Shown: piece after piece, positions 1 to 9,289 of the stretch
Layout of the letters: every line of letters begins with the position of its first letter
How positions within the stretch are numbered: the stretch's first letter is position 1
Source: Acholeplasmatales bacterium
GTDB lineage: Bacteria > Bacillota_I > Bacilli_A > Acholeplasmatales > Acholeplasmataceae
Length of the DNA: 64,000 bases
Assembly: GCA_031284585.1 (NCBI GenBank)
Contig: JAITXT010000021.1
Span: 34,563-98,562, forward strand
Reading direction: 5' to 3'
Made by a program: the position numbers and the translations under genes
The notes under the pieces: model-generated
Told to the model about the DNA's origin: nothing
Databases searched by the model: none
The model's input: the letters and a program-made list of their open reading frames with translations, nothing else

Positions 1-31
1 AGCTAGTTTGATTATCTTGACATCATTTTAA
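1..31 (+). CDS. C-terminal end of a probable V-type ATPase K subunit (partial)
   Basis: The reading frame from base 2 gives nine hydrophobic residues, ASLIILTSF, followed by TAA at 29-31. This is only the last few codons of a gene that begins left of the window. A short hydrophobic C-terminus directly before the E subunit matches the position of the proteolipid K (c-ring) subunit in the Enterococcus-type order I-K-E-C-F-A-B-D. The identity rests on gene order alone; the tail of the I subunit would also be possible. Confidence 0.4.
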   Translation, partial: ASLIILTSF

Positions 32-46
32 TTTAGGTATATTTAA

Positions 47-649
47 ATGAATGAAGATATTATTGCATATATTGAAAGAGAAACTATCAAAGAAATAGAA
101 AAAATTAATAGTGATGCAATCAGTGACGCAAATGAAAAGTATAAAAATATTACTTCTTCTTTTAAAGAAAAGGCTATTTTTGACGAAAAAGTGGAAATAG
201 AGGAAGAAACTTCTAGATTAATTAGAGTTACTAGTTCTTTGGCTATTAAAAATAGTCAAAAGATTGAAGAAGCAAAAAGAGAAATAATTGATGAAGTTAT
301 AGATAGAGTTACTAATTATTTCGATAACTTAGAAAAAGAATCTTTGTTAAAAGTTGTTTCCGGATTAATTAAATCTGAAAATTTAAAAGGTAGTTATTTG
401 TTAACTTGTTCAAAAAAAGACTTTGATAAGTATAAAGCTTCTCTTTGCTCGAAGAATTTAAATTGTGATAAATTAACTGATCTTCCTAAATCAGTTGAAA
501 TAAATTTATCAAAGGATTTTAATAACAATATTAAAAGAGGTTTTGGATTAATTAGTGATTACTATGATATTTCTTTTTCTTTTGACGAATTAATTGATTC
601 TAAGAGAGATGAAATTGATAAATTACTAGGGGAAACACTATTTAAATGA
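47..649 (+). CDS. ntpE: V-type ATPase subunit E (peripheral stalk)
   Basis: A 200-residue, strongly charged protein. The first ~95 residues look like a long helix rich in Glu and Lys (many E-E, E-I-E and K-E-K steps), followed by a mixed alpha/beta C-terminal part. This is the layout of the E stator subunit, which pairs with G/H and ties the catalytic head to the membrane part. The assignment rests on length, the helical N-terminus and its place before C, F, A, B and D. The ATG at 47 has only a weak AGG upstream. The stop (TGA 647-649) overlaps the next start as ATGA, so translation is probably coupled. Confidence 0.8.
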   Translation: MNEDIIAYIERETIKEIEKINSDAISDANEKYKNITSSFKEKAIFDEKVEIEEETSRLIRVTSSLAIKNSQKIEEAKREIIDEVIDRVTNYFDNLEKESLLKVVSGLIKSENLKGSYLLTCSKKDFDKYKASLCSKNLNCDKLTDLPKSVEINLSKDFNNNIKRGFGLISDYYDISFSFDELIDSKRDEIDKLLGETLFK

Positions 650-1524
650 GCGATTTTGATCCTATTTATGTGAACTCAATTTTAAGTTTGAGGACAACTA
701 ATTTAATTCAAAAGAAAGACTTTCAAAATTTTTCGAATGATAAAGAAAAAATGTTATCTTTTTTGCTTTCTGCAGGGATAGATTGTATTTTTTCTATTGA
801 AGATGGATTGGAGAAATCTCTTTTTTATTTTAAAGAAGAATTAGTTTCATTAGTAGGTAGAGATCACTTTGCTCTCTTTTATTTTTTCTTTATTTATGAT
901 ATCTCTAATATTAGATCTGTCTATCGTAATAAGCATTATAATAGAGAAATAGTATATAATGACTTAGGTAGTATAGGTAAAAATGAATTAATTAATTCAA
1001 TTATTCTAGGTTCAAGAGATATTGAAAGTTCTTATTATCCACTATATGAAAAGTTAAATGCTTTAAGTTTTTCGGGTGAAAAAGATCTTATATTAAAAAT
1101 AACTAGCGAATGCTTTTCATTTTTAAGAGATAAAGTATCTCTTGTCAAAAATTCATTTTTTCATGATTTATTCGAAAAAGAAATTCTTTTTAAAAATCTA
1201 AATCTCTATTTTAGAGATAAGAATAGTCTTCTTCCTTCTTTAAGTAAAACGGGACCAGATTTTAGAAAAGAAATTGAGACTAATCTTAATGCGATTAAAA
1301 ATCTTGAATACGGGAAAGTGGGAGTCTTTTTAGATGGATATTTTTTAAATAAAGATCTCTTTACTTTAGAAATTAATCTAAAAAATCTTCTTGTTGATAG
1401 TGTACTAGAGATTAGTAGTTCTGATGAGTTAGATAGGTCAATTTCATGTTATATTTTGAGAAAATTCAAAGAAGTAACTGATATAAAGAGTATCTTTTAT
1501 CTAAAAGAGGTGGTAAATGGGTAA
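646..1524 (+). CDS. ntpC: V-type ATPase subunit C (ntpC/AC39-like)
   Basis: A 292-residue protein (family about 330) lying between E and F in a V-ATPase operon. It is rich in aromatic residues and predicted to be all-helical, as expected for the AC39/d-type C subunit, which docks the central stalk on the membrane ring. Sequence motifs in this family are weak, so the call relies on length, composition and position. The ATG at 646 overlaps the stop of subunit E, and the end overlaps the next start by eight bases. Confidence 0.75.
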   Translation: MSDFDPIYVNSILSLRTTNLIQKKDFQNFSNDKEKMLSFLLSAGIDCIFSIEDGLEKSLFYFKEELVSLVGRDHFALFYFFFIYDISNIRSVYRNKHYNREIVYNDLGSIGKNELINSIILGSRDIESSYYPLYEKLNALSFSGEKDLILKITSECFSFLRDKVSLVKNSFFHDLFEKEILFKNLNLYFRDKNSLLPSLSKTGPDFRKEIETNLNAIKNLEYGKVGVFLDGYFLNKDLFTLEINLKNLLVDSVLEISSSDELDRSISCYILRKFKEVTDIKSIFYLKEVVNG

Positions 1525-1816
1525 GTGTTATGCCGTTTCAGTCAATGAAAATATTAAAATATTTAATTCCGTTGGATTTCATGTTTTTGTTGTGGATAAG
1601 GAAAATGCCAGAAAAAAAGTTTTAGAGATCTTAAAAGAAGATTGTGGTATCGTTGTAATTGATGAAATAGTTGGTTCTTTAATTGAAGATATTAAAGCTA
1701 ATTATCAAGAAAGTGTTTCACCAATTATTCTTACATTACCGATTTATACTAAGGGTGTTGAGACAGATAAATTAGGTGAACTTGTAAAAAGTGCGATCGG
1801 AATTAATATTTTTTAA
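1517..1816 (+). CDS. ntpG: V-type ATPase subunit F
   Basis: A 99-residue protein of the size and pattern of the V-ATPase F subunit (NtpG in Enterococcus): a small Rossmann-like alpha/beta fold with a hydrophobic strand (DCGIVVIDE, ~42-50) and a second near PIILTLPIY (~70-78). F sits on the central rotor with D. The ATG at 1517 lies behind an AGAGGTGG ribosome site at 1506-1513 and within the last codons of subunit C. The next gene starts 19 bases after the stop, behind AAGGAG. Confidence 0.8.
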   Translation: MGKCYAVSVNENIKIFNSVGFHVFVVDKENARKKVLEILKEDCGIVVIDEIVGSLIEDIKANYQESVSPIILTLPIYTKGVETDKLGELVKSAIGINIF

Positions 1817-1835
1817 CGGATAAGGAGAAATATAA

Positions 1836-3596
1836 ATGAGTGATAAAGAAATAATTGGAAGAATAATTAAAGTATCTGGTCCTCTTGTTGTCGCAAGTGG
1901 TCTTTCTAGTGCTCAAGTTTATGATGTTGTTAGAGTAGGAGAAAAGAGACTTCTAGGAGAAGTAATTGAACTGCGTGGTGAAAATGCCAGTATTCAAGTA
2001 TATGAAGAAACAGCTGGAATAGGTGTAGAAGATCCTGTCTTTTTGACAAGTGAACCTCTTTCTGTTTGGCTTGCTCCTGGTTTAATAGGTAATATTTTTG
2101 ATGGAATTGAAAGACCATTAAAAGAGATTTATGAACAAGAAGGAATTACAATACCGCTAGGTATTGATATTGATAGATTAGATACTAAAAAAGGATTTGA
2201 TTTTAAACCTCTTGTTAAAGTAGGGGACACTATTAAAGGGGGAGATATCTTAGGTGAAGTAAGTGAAACACCTTCTCTTTTACATAAGATAATGTTATCT
2301 CCAAAATATAAAAGTGGTAAAGTAACTAAAGTTTTAGAAGGAACTAAAAACATTTTAGAAACTATAGTAGTATATACTAATATAGATGAGGAAGAAGTTT
2401 TGGTTCCAATGTTACAACTTTGGCCGATTAGAAGACCTAGACCAGTACTAAAAAAACTAGCACCAAAAATACCTATGAAAACTGGTCAACGTACAATTGA
2501 TGCTTTATTTCCTATTGCTTTAGGTGGAATTGCTGCAATCCCTGGACCTTTCGGAAGTGGGAAGACCGTTGTTCAACATCAATTAGCTAAATGGAGTGAT
2601 TGTGATGTTATTGTTTATGTAGGATGTGGTGAAAGAGGAAATGAAATGACAGATGTATTAATGGAATTTCCTGAATTAATTGATCCTTATACTAAACAAC
2701 CTTTAATGAACAGAACAGTCTTAATCGCTAATACTTCCAATATGCCAGTAGCAGCCAGAGAAGCATCTATTTATACAGGAATTACAATTGCAGAATATTA
2801 TAGAGATATGGGATATAAAGTAGCTATTATGGCAGATTCTACTTCTAGATGGGCGGAAGCACTTCGTGAAATGTCTTCAAGATTAGAAGAAATGCCTGGT
2901 GAAGAAGGATATCCAGCTTATCTTGGATCTAGATTATCAGAGTTTTATGAAAGAGCAGGTTTAGTTGAGACTCTATCTCATAAAATAGGTGCTATTACTG
3001 CAATCGGAGCTATCTCTCCTGCTGGTGGAGATACTTCAGAACCAGTTTCACAAGCTACCCTTAGGATCGTGAAAGTTTTCTGGTCTTTATCCGCAAGTCT
3101 TGCTTATAAAAGACACTTTCCAGCAATTGACTGGTTGAAGAGTTATTCTCTTTATGATTCAACTATAACAAAATATTATGATGATAATAACTTTCCAAGA
3201 TGGTCAAGTTTTATTAAAAGAGCTCAAAGAGTCTTAGAGGAAGAAGAACAACTTTTAGAAATTGTTAGACTTGTAGGTATGGATACTTTATCATTTTCCG
3301 ATCGTTTAAAACTTTTAGAGGCTCAAATGATTAGAGAAGATTTTTTATTACAAAATGCTTTTGATAAAGTAGATAGTTTTTCTTCTTCGAAAAAAGAATA
3401 CGTTCTTTTAAATCTTATTTATTCATTTATAGATATGGCAAATAAAAAATTAAATCAAATAAGTAAATTCAAGGAAATTGAAGAAATACCAGTAAGAGAA
3501 ATAATTGGTAGATTTAAATACGTTGAAGAGGAAAAACTTGATAAGGAATATAACTCTATTATTGAATCGATTATTTCATTAGAGAAGGGTGCATAA
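1836..3596 (+). CDS. ntpA: V-type ATPase catalytic subunit A
   Basis: A 586-residue catalytic A subunit, full length for the family (~580-600). It has the N-terminal barrel, the extra 'non-homologous' insert of A subunits (~110-200), a Walker A loop GPFGSGKT at 237-244, the GERGNE motif and the [10 protein letters not shown] and [14 protein letters not shown] segments of the nucleotide domain. Three A and three B subunits form the hexamer that hydrolyses or makes ATP, driving H+ or Na+ transfer. The ion cannot be decided because the K subunit is outside the window. SD AAGGAG precedes the ATG. The end overlaps the start region of B. Confidence 0.98.
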   Translation: MSDKEIIGRIIKVSGPLVVASGLSSAQVYDVVRVGEKRLLGEVIELRGENASIQVYEETAGIGVEDPVFLTSEPLSVWLAPGLIGNIFDGIERPLKEIYEQEGITIPLGIDIDRLDTKKGFDFKPLVKVGDTIKGGDILGEVSETPSLLHKIMLSPKYKSGKVTKVLEGTKNILETIVVYTNIDEEEVLVPMLQLWPIRRPRPVLKKLAPKIPMKTGQRTIDALFPIALGGIAAIPGPFGSGKTVVQHQLAKWSDCDVIVYVGCGERGNEMTDVLMEFPELIDPYTKQPLMNRTVLIANTSNMPVAAREASIYTGITIAEYYRDMGYKVAIMADSTSRWAEALREMSSRLEEMPGEEGYPAYLGSRLSEFYERAGLVETLSHKIGAITAIGAISPAGGDTSEPVSQATLRIVKVFWSLSASLAYKRHFPAIDWLKSYSLYDSTITKYYDDNNFPRWSSFIKRAQRVLEEEEQLLEIVRLVGMDTLSFSDRLKLLEAQMIREDFLLQNAFDKVDSFSSSKKEYVLLNLIYSFIDMANKKLNQISKFKEIEEIPVREIIGRFKYVEEEKLDKEYNSIIESIISLEKGA

Positions 3597-3597
3597 A

Positions 3598-4965
3598 ATG
3601 GGAATATTAGAATATAAAACAATTAAAGAAGTAGTTGGACCTTTAATGCTAGTTGAGAAGACTAGATCTGTTAAATTTGATGAATTAGTTAAAATAAAAC
3701 TTAAAAACGGAGAGATACGTTATGGTAAAGTTTTAGAAGTTGACAATGATAAAGCTCTTGTTCAGTTATTTGAAAGTTCACAAGGTTTAAAGATTGATGA
3801 TGCAAAAGTCTCTTTTTTAGGACATGGATTAGAAATATCAGTTTCTCCTAATATTTTAGGAAGAGTCTTTGACGGTATGGGTAATCCAATTGATGGAAAA
3901 AGTAAAATTCTTGCTAGTAAGAAATTAGATATTAATGGAGCACCTTTAAATCCAGTAGCAAGAGATTATCCAAATGAATTTATTCAAACAGGAATTTCTG
4001 CAATAGATGGGTTAAATACGCTTGTAAGAGGTCAAAAGTTACCGATATTTTCTGGTTCTGGTCTTTCTCACAATAAACTTGCTGCTCAAATTGTTAGACA
4101 GGCAAAAGTACTAAATGCTAGTGATAAATTTGCTATTGTTTTTGCGGCAATAGGAATTACTTTTGAAGAGTCTAATTATTTTATTGAGAATTTCAAAGAT
4201 ACTGGAGCACTTGATAAAACAGTTTTATTTATTAATTTAGCATCTGATCCTGCAATTGAAAGAATTGCAACTCCTAGAATGGCTATTACTACAGCAGAAT
4301 ATTTAGCTTACGAGCTTGGTATGCATGTACTTGTTATTTTAACTGATATTACTAATTACGCAGAAGCGCTTCGTGAAATATCTGCAGCTAGAAAAGAAGT
4401 ACCTGGAAGAAGAGGCTACCCTGGATATATGTATACTGATTTAGCTTCATTATATGAAAGAGCAGGAAGAGTAAAAGGGCTTAAAGGTTCAATTACTCAA
4501 CTTCCTATTTTAACTATGCCTGAAGATGATAAGACTCATCCGATCCCTGATTTAACTGGTTATATTACGGAAGGACAAATTATCCTATCAAGATCTTTAT
4601 CTCATAAAAAAATAACTCCTCCAATTGATGTATTAACCTCTCTTTCAAGATTAAAAGATAAAGGTATTGGAGAATCAAAAACAAGAGAAGATCATGCGAA
4701 CACGATGAACCAATTATTTGCATCCTATGCAAGAGGTAAAGAAGCTAAAGAACTAGCTAGTGTATTAGGAGCAAGTGCACTTTCAGAAATTGATCAACTA
4801 TACGCTAAATTTGCGGAAGAGTTTGAAGAAAACTATATTTCCCAAGGTGAATATGAAAATAGATCTATTTTTGAAACTTTAGAACTTGGTTGGAAGTTAC
4901 TTAGATTACTTCCTAAATCAGAATTAAAACGTATTAATGAAAAATATATTGAAAAGTATTACTAA
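3598..4965 (+). CDS. ntpB: V-type ATPase regulatory subunit B
   Basis: The non-catalytic B subunit, about 455 residues from the ATG at 3598. In place of a P-loop it has the B-type [11 protein letters not shown] segment, followed by the conserved [32 protein letters not shown] and [11 protein letters not shown] stretches of this family. A GTG at 3589 would add three residues and overlap subunit A, but the ATG at 3598 has GAAGGG at proper distance and fits the usual family start. B completes the A3B3 head. The D subunit follows six bases after the stop. Confidence 0.97.
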   Translation: MGILEYKTIKEVVGPLMLVEKTRSVKFDELVKIKLKNGEIRYGKVLEVDNDKALVQLFESSQGLKIDDAKVSFLGHGLEISVSPNILGRVFDGMGNPIDGKSKILASKKLDINGAPLNPVARDYPNEFIQTGISAIDGLNTLVRGQKLPIFSGSGLSHNKLAAQIVRQAKVLNASDKFAIVFAAIGITFEESNYFIENFKDTGALDKTVLFINLASDPAIERIATPRMAITTAEYLAYELGMHVLVILTDITNYAEALREISAARKEVPGRRGYPGYMYTDLASLYERAGRVKGLKGSITQLPILTMPEDDKTHPIPDLTGYITEGQIILSRSLSHKKITPPIDVLTSLSRLKDKGIGESKTREDHANTMNQLFASYARGKEAKELASVLGASALSEIDQLYAKFAEEFEENYISQGEYENRSIFETLELGWKLLRLLPKSELKRINEKYIEKYY

Positions 4966-4971
4966 TAAATA

Positions 4972-5601
4972 ATGGCTGATGCAATTAATCCAACTAGGTT
5001 GGAACTAACGAAACTTAAAAATCAATTAAGTGTTTCCTTAAGAGGTCATCATCTTCTAAAAGATAAATTAGATGAAATGATCAAGGAGTTTTTTATTGTT
5101 ATCAATAATTATAAAGATTTAAGAAATTTAGTCGAAGATAAGTTCTTTAAGATTATGGAAAGTTATAATAGATGTTTAGTTGCCCATTTTGACCGTGAAT
5201 TAGTAGAGAGATTTGGAAAAGAAGAAGAACTAGAAGTAACGGTTTTAAATAAATCAGTTATGAATACTATTGTTCCTAAAATTTCTTTTGATTTATCAAA
5301 ATTAAGTTTTTTATATTCTATTCTTGATACTTCAAGTAGTCTTGATATAGTTATTAATGATTTAAAAGATTTATTCATTGAAATCATACATTTAGCTGAA
5401 TTAGAAAAGACTTGTTATATTTTAGCCAGAGAAATTGAAAGAACAAGAAGAAGAGTTAATGCAATTGAGCATATAATGATTCCAGAAATTGAAAAGAATA
5501 TTAAAATAATTCGTTTTAAACTTGATGAAAATGAGAGATCTAACCAAATTAGATTAATGAAAAGTAAAGATATTTTATTAAAAAAGGAAAGTAATAAGTA
5601 G
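4972..5601 (+). CDS. ntpD: V-type ATPase subunit D (central rotor)
   Basis: A 209-residue protein with the family hallmarks of subunit D: N-terminal PTRLELTKLKNQL, then a long helical hairpin, and near the C-terminus the segment RRRVNAIEHIMIPEI that forms the coiled-coil rotor axis. It is slightly shorter at the C-terminus than many relatives. There is no clear Shine-Dalgarno before the ATG, and the gap to subunit B is six bases, so translation is probably coupled. This is the last gene of the V-ATPase operon; no strong terminator is visible behind it. Confidence 0.95.
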   Translation: MADAINPTRLELTKLKNQLSVSLRGHHLLKDKLDEMIKEFFIVINNYKDLRNLVEDKFFKIMESYNRCLVAHFDRELVERFGKEEELEVTVLNKSVMNTIVPKISFDLSKLSFLYSILDTSSSLDIVINDLKDLFIEIIHLAELEKTCYILAREIERTRRRVNAIEHIMIPEIEKNIKIIRFKLDENERSNQIRLMKSKDILLKKESNK

Positions 5602-5708
5602 ATTATCACTTTTTTTGCAATAAACTTCCGCAATTAGCATATGAAAACAAAAAGTTATACTTTTAGTATATTATTATTACTATTATATATTAAAAGGCAG
5701 GGAAATTT

Positions 5709-6479
5709 GTGGATAATGTGGTTTTAGATAACAAAGTGAATATTAGTAAAGAAAAAATAATAACAGATATTTCTTTTCTTCTTTATTTAGGAGCCATCAT
5801 TTATGGTTTATTTCTTGTAATTACAAATGCAGATGAATTTCAAAAAGGCTTACTTATTATGGTTGAGTCATTCGTTGGAGTTCTTATTTCGGCAATTTTA
5901 TTTTTAATAAAGAAATATAAAAATATCAAGATTTCAGCAAGCATTCTTTTCTTTATTCATTCTTTTGTAATTATGGCTGTAATTGGTGAAATGTTTATGT
6001 TATATTATACTGTTCATTGGTGGGATGCAATGCTTCATTTATTTACAGGAGTTGGTATTGCTTTTACAGCTTATTGTATTTTTGATTTTCTAACTAGAAA
6101 TTCAAATTTAGAACATAGATTTGTCGTTTCTTTGATATCGGCTCTTACTATGGCTCTTGCCTTAGAACTTTTATGGGAATTTGCGGAGTTTTTAGTTGAT
6201 ACATTTTTTAGTTCAAATATGCAAAAATTTATTCCTGATATGCCTCCTTTTTTTAATGGTGGATCATCTGACAAAGTGCTTGGCGGAACAGATAGAGAGA
6301 TTGCGGATTTTTTTAGAAATCCTGAAGGTTATAAATACGCACTTATTGATACTATGGAAGATTTAATTTTAAATTTAATTGGGACTTTTACATTTGGGGT
6401 AATTTGTATTTTTACTCACGAGAGATTTAATAATTTTTATAGTAGTGGATTTGTTAATACTAACCTGCAAAAAGAATAA
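5709..6479 (+). CDS. Multi-pass membrane protein, DUF2238/YjdF-like
   Basis: A 256-residue protein starting at GTG 5709 behind AGGCAGGG. It has about six predicted membrane helices. The core pattern HWWDAMLHLFTGVGIAF, then LALELLWEFAEFLVD with a following NMQ, and DTMEDLILNLIGT near the end resembles the YjdF/DUF2238 membrane family, which is conserved but has no known biochemical role. The repeated acidic residues within the membrane (W-D, E-L-L-W-E, D-T-M-E-D) suggest a polar or metal-binding site in the bilayer; that is inference. It stands between the V-ATPase operon and an LRAT-like gene 41 bases downstream. Confidence 0.65.
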   Translation: MDNVVLDNKVNISKEKIITDISFLLYLGAIIYGLFLVITNADEFQKGLLIMVESFVGVLISAILFLIKKYKNIKISASILFFIHSFVIMAVIGEMFMLYYTVHWWDAMLHLFTGVGIAFTAYCIFDFLTRNSNLEHRFVVSLISALTMALALELLWEFAEFLVDTFFSSNMQKFIPDMPPFFNGGSSDKVLGGTDREIADFFRNPEGYKYALIDTMEDLILNLIGTFTFGVICIFTHERFNNFYSSGFVNTNLQKE

Positions 6480-6520
6480 GCTAGATTTTTTTTAAAAATA
6501 GGTTAAGGGAGGGAACTTTT

Positions 6521-6931
6521 GTGAATTTTAGAGATGATATATTGCCTGTTTATGGCGATCAAATAAGAGTTAGTAGAGGTTTATACTATCATCACGGAAT
6601 ATATGTTGATGATGCTAATATCATTCAGTTTGGCTCATTATCTAGGGAACTTAATCCAGAGGACGCTCTAGTGCTTATAAGTGATTTAAAAACATTTTTA
6701 AGAAATGGCGTTTTAGAAGTTAGAGTATTTACCGAAGAAGAACTTAAAACTAAGAAAAATAGTGATGAAGTAGTTAAATATGCTCTTAGTAAATTAGGAG
6801 AAAAAGGTTATAATATAATTACGAACAATTGTGAGCATTTTTGTAATGAGTGTATTTTTGGAGTGAAACAAAGTGAACAAGTTGATAGTGTTTTATCAAT
6901 TTTAGATCTTTTATTTAGTAAAAAAAAATAA
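6521..6931 (+). CDS. LRAT-like (NlpC/P60 superfamily) small protein
   Basis: A 136-residue protein starting at GTG 6521 behind GGGAGGG. It shows the circularly permuted papain-like fold of lecithin:retinol acyltransferase-type proteins: YHHGIYV at 23-29 supplies the catalytic His, and NNCEHF at 102-107 the nucleophile Cys104. The following segment with SEQV matches the usual 'S-x-Q-V' end of the family. Bacterial members are thought to act on lipids or acyl chains, but few have been tested. There is no signal peptide, so it probably acts in the cytoplasm or at the inner membrane face. It may be co-transcribed with the membrane protein upstream. Confidence 0.8.
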   Translation: MNFRDDILPVYGDQIRVSRGLYYHHGIYVDDANIIQFGSLSRELNPEDALVLISDLKTFLRNGVLEVRVFTEEELKTKKNSDEVVKYALSKLGEKGYNIITNNCEHFCNECIFGVKQSEQVDSVLSILDLLFSKKK

Positions 6932-7255
6932 TTTTCTTGAAATCTTATTGAAAAGGTATGAATTACAAAAGTAATTGATAATACTTCATATTTAATTTTT
7001 TTCGGTTTTTTTAATAATAATTTAGTATTTTTGAATATATTTTCATGTTTTCAAATATTTTACATATGTTTTTATAACATTTTACTTTTATTTATAATTT
7101 TGTAATATAAGAATAATTGTAGTGAAATGTTTTATTGAAGTAAACTAGGAAGTAAAATTTATTGTTTGTATAAATCAATTATTTTGATTATAATACAAAA
7201 ATTACTGTTTGAAGGTAGTGGCGGAGTGATAAATATAGTCATTGTTGTGTAGGAT
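6932..7255. other. Non-coding gap, AT-rich, with a promoter near its right end
   Basis: A 324-base gap with very high A+T content and several poly-T tracts (for instance near 6988-7010). I see no gene or RNA fold in it. Its right end holds the promoter for the small membrane protein at 7256 (separate entry). A nine-codon GTG-started frame at 7226-7252 lies in the leader but is too short to support. Confidence 0.6.
7166..7194 (+). promoter_or_regulatory. Sigma-A-type promoter for the 7256 gene
   Basis: TTGTAT at 7166-7171 and a perfect TATAAT at 7189-7194 are separated by 17 bases. The expected start near 7201 leaves a leader of about 55 bases. Confidence 0.6.
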
Positions 7256-7597
7256 ATGGAAGATAAAATTACGTTATCAAAGAAGGAAAAAAAGATCGTT
7301 TTAAGTGTTTCTTCAATATTCTTACTTTTACTTTTTTTATTTTATATTTTGTTTCCTACTATTCGGAGGTGGAGTCCAAAAGATAGTGGTTTTCTCATTG
7401 GGGTGGAAATAATAGCATATATTATTGTTACTTTAATTGTTATAATTTATACTTTATTTACACATTTTTTGAAAACGAAATCTAAATTTATAAAAAAGCT
7501 TTTTTTAATTTCATATTGGGTAATGACATGTGGATTATTTCTTTTTTCAATCTACTGGGTGTACTATGTTTGGATTTTCGAGAGATTTTATCCTTAA
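7256..7597 (+). CDS. Small membrane protein of unknown function
   Basis: A 113-residue protein with three hydrophobic segments (about 16-35, 46-67 and 83-108), Lys-rich at the N-terminus (LSKKEKK) and with a Lys-rich loop between helices 2 and 3. I recognise no family. The ATG at 7256 is the first start after an in-frame TAG at 7250; the AGGA next to it is too close to be an ideal ribosome site. It has its own promoter and a strong terminator, so it is probably a single-gene unit. Confidence 0.55.
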   Translation: MEDKITLSKKEKKIVLSVSSIFLLLLFLFYILFPTIRRWSPKDSGFLIGVEIIAYIIVTLIVIIYTLFTHFLKTKSKFIKKLFLISYWVMTCGLFLFSIYWVYYVWIFERFYP

Positions 7598-7640
7598 TTT
7601 GTTGAAGATGGGACATATATTATTACTTTGAATCGAGATA

Positions 7641-7678
7641 AAAGAGACATATGACTTAAAAATATGTCTCTTTTTAAA
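7641..7678 (+). terminator. Rho-independent terminator of the 7256 gene
   Basis: A 12-bp stem (7641-7652 paired with 7662-7673, core AGAGACATAT / ATATGTCTCT) with a nine-base loop, and a run of T from 7671. It lies 44 bases after the stop codon. Confidence 0.85.
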
Positions 7679-8134
7679 TGCCTTTTTCTTTTTTGTTAAA
7701 AATATTTCCACTAAAAATTCAAGATAAATGTATATAATATTACTAAAATACCTTAAACTAATATTGATTTAGTTACATAACATTAGTTTAATGCAAAATT
7801 TTGTGATATGGAATTGAACAATTTTTTGCTTTGTATTAACAGTTTCTAGAATATCACTCATCTTAGTATCATCCTTTTGTTTAACTTTCAAACTTCCCCT
7901 TCATTTTAATTCTAATTTATTTATAGTGCTAAAAGAGACTTTTAAGTATACTATGAGAATAAGTTTAATCTGTGTCATTATAGTTCATTGCCTATATAGT
8001 TTAAACTGAGTTAATCAAACAATTAAAACCAGTATTTAAGGGAAACATTAAACTATAGTATTAAACTATTTAGATAAGAGAGAAATAATGAAATTTGTTT
8101 AATTTTTAATTAATGTACATGTATATATTTTTGA
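7679..8134. other. Long gap between converging genes with repeated TTAAACTA motifs
   Basis: About 450 bases lie between the terminator and the end of the minus-strand esterase gene, with no ORF of note. The motif TTAAACTA or its complement recurs: 7753-7760, 7784-7791 (inverted; together a 10-bp arm pair 7753-7762 / 7782-7791), TAGTTTAAAC near 7998-8007, and ATTAAACTAT twice in tandem at 8047-8056 and 8060-8069. Function unknown. Confidence 0.4.
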
Positions 8135-9289
8135 TTAATTTACCACTCTTTTTAGTTTGCTAAATTGCTCAATCGCATCAGATAATACCTCTGCACTAAG
8201 TTGGTGAGTTAGATAACTACAATGTCCATTTGCTCCAGCTGGGGCTCCTTCTCCTACATCTTTAATAACAATCATATGTATATGAGCTTTATCAACTTGT
8301 TCTAATTGATTGATTACACTTAGTGCAGCGTTCCCATTTAATGAACCAGAAGTCATTGTCCAAATAATTAATGCGTCAGGTGCATCTGTTCTTAACTTCA
8401 TTAATAGACTAAATACTGCAGCTTTGAATTCATCAATTTTATTTTGCTTTTCAAAACCTGTAAGCTTATTTATAACAGCACTGTAATCATTTCCTCCAGC
8501 ATTTACAATAATTACATCTGGGATGTAATTATTATGTTCATAATTCTCTCCAATAAGTTTTTCGCTAGAGCTAATTCCATAGTAGTCATAAGCGTTTAAA
8601 ATATTGTTGGTTGTTGATTGATTATTAAAACCAAAAGCGACCCCCCAACCTGAATTAGAAACAAACTCTACGGTTCCATTAAAATTTTTAGCTGTCAAGT
8701 AACCGAATGAATGAAGTGATGAAGAGTTAGCAGTTGATCTTGGAGTATTTGGAAGTCCTAATGCACCGTGACCTGAAATACCAGATGCACCAAGTAATAA
8801 GAAATGTGGTTTTTCTTCCTTTTCAATTTTTTTGAAAGTTCCGTTTGTTTCAATACTTTTAAGAGATGTTTCACCATCCTGTGGCTCACTACGTTTTACT
8901 AATTCTATGTAATGAATCCCTGGTTCATCAAATGAAATTAAAATATCTTCCGAATCACTAATTGAAAAAACATTACTATCTAATAAAACCTCTTTATCTT
9001 TGAATATTGAAAAATAAATATCTTGGTTACTATTTTCTAAGATTAAACTTATTATAACTTCTCTTCCGTCAAAACAAATAATAAAACCTGTCGCTGTATT
9101 ATAAAAATATTGTCTATCATCTTTAAATAAGTGTCTTCCATTCCAAATTATATATTCGCTTGTTAAATCTGTTCCTGTTAATAATTTAATATTTTCACTA
9201 TCGTCAATAATAGGTTCATCAATGTTCACACATGAATAAGAAACAAAAGCGGAAAAGATTAAAAGTAATAAAATAATAGTTTTTTTCAT
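8135..9289 (-). CDS. CE2-like SGNH esterase lipoprotein
   Basis: A 384-residue lipoprotein: signal peptide with Cys20 in VSYSC. Residues ~40-135 form a beta-sandwich and ~160-384 an SGNH hydrolase. The order of a jelly-roll before the SGNH fold is that of carbohydrate esterase family 2. The nucleophile Ser169 lies in LLGASG, where the usual GDS is GAS; NAGGND at 263-268 gives the block III Asn; NGHCSYLTH at 354-362 gives His356 (or His362). CE2 enzymes remove acetyl groups from glycans, often with a Ser-His dyad. The start overlaps the malic enzyme stop by four bases, so it is probably coupled. Substrate unknown. Confidence 0.8.
   Translation of the reverse strand: MKKTIILLLLIFSAFVSYSCVNIDEPIIDDSENIKLLTGTDLTSEYIIWNGRHLFKDDRQYFYNTATGFIICFDGREVIISLILENSNQDIYFSIFKDKEVLLDSNVFSISDSEDILISFDEPGIHYIELVKRSEPQDGETSLKSIETNGTFKKIEKEEKPHFLLLGASGISGHGALGLPNTPRSTANSSSLHSFGYLTAKNFNGTVEFVSNSGWGVAFGFNNQSTTNNILNAYDYYGISSSEKLIGENYEHNNYIPDVIIVNAGGNDYSAVINKLTGFEKQNKIDEFKAAVFSLLMKLRTDAPDALIIWTMTSGSLNGNAALSVINQLEQVDKAHIHMIVIKDVGEGAPAGANGHCSYLTHQLSAEVLSDAIEQFSKLKRVVN

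Noticed and set aside
1930..2353. Minus-strand frames inside the V-ATPase A gene
   Set aside because: Shadow frames of a strongly conserved gene.
5641..5665. Hairpin AAAAGT-TAT-ACTTTT after the V-ATPase operon as terminator
   Set aside because: A six-base all-weak stem without a T-tract; not enough to call a terminator.
8101..8134. Inverted repeat AATTAAT / ATTAATT after the esterase gene as a minus-strand terminator
   Set aside because: On the minus strand the stem is followed by A, not T, and the stem has no G-C pairs.
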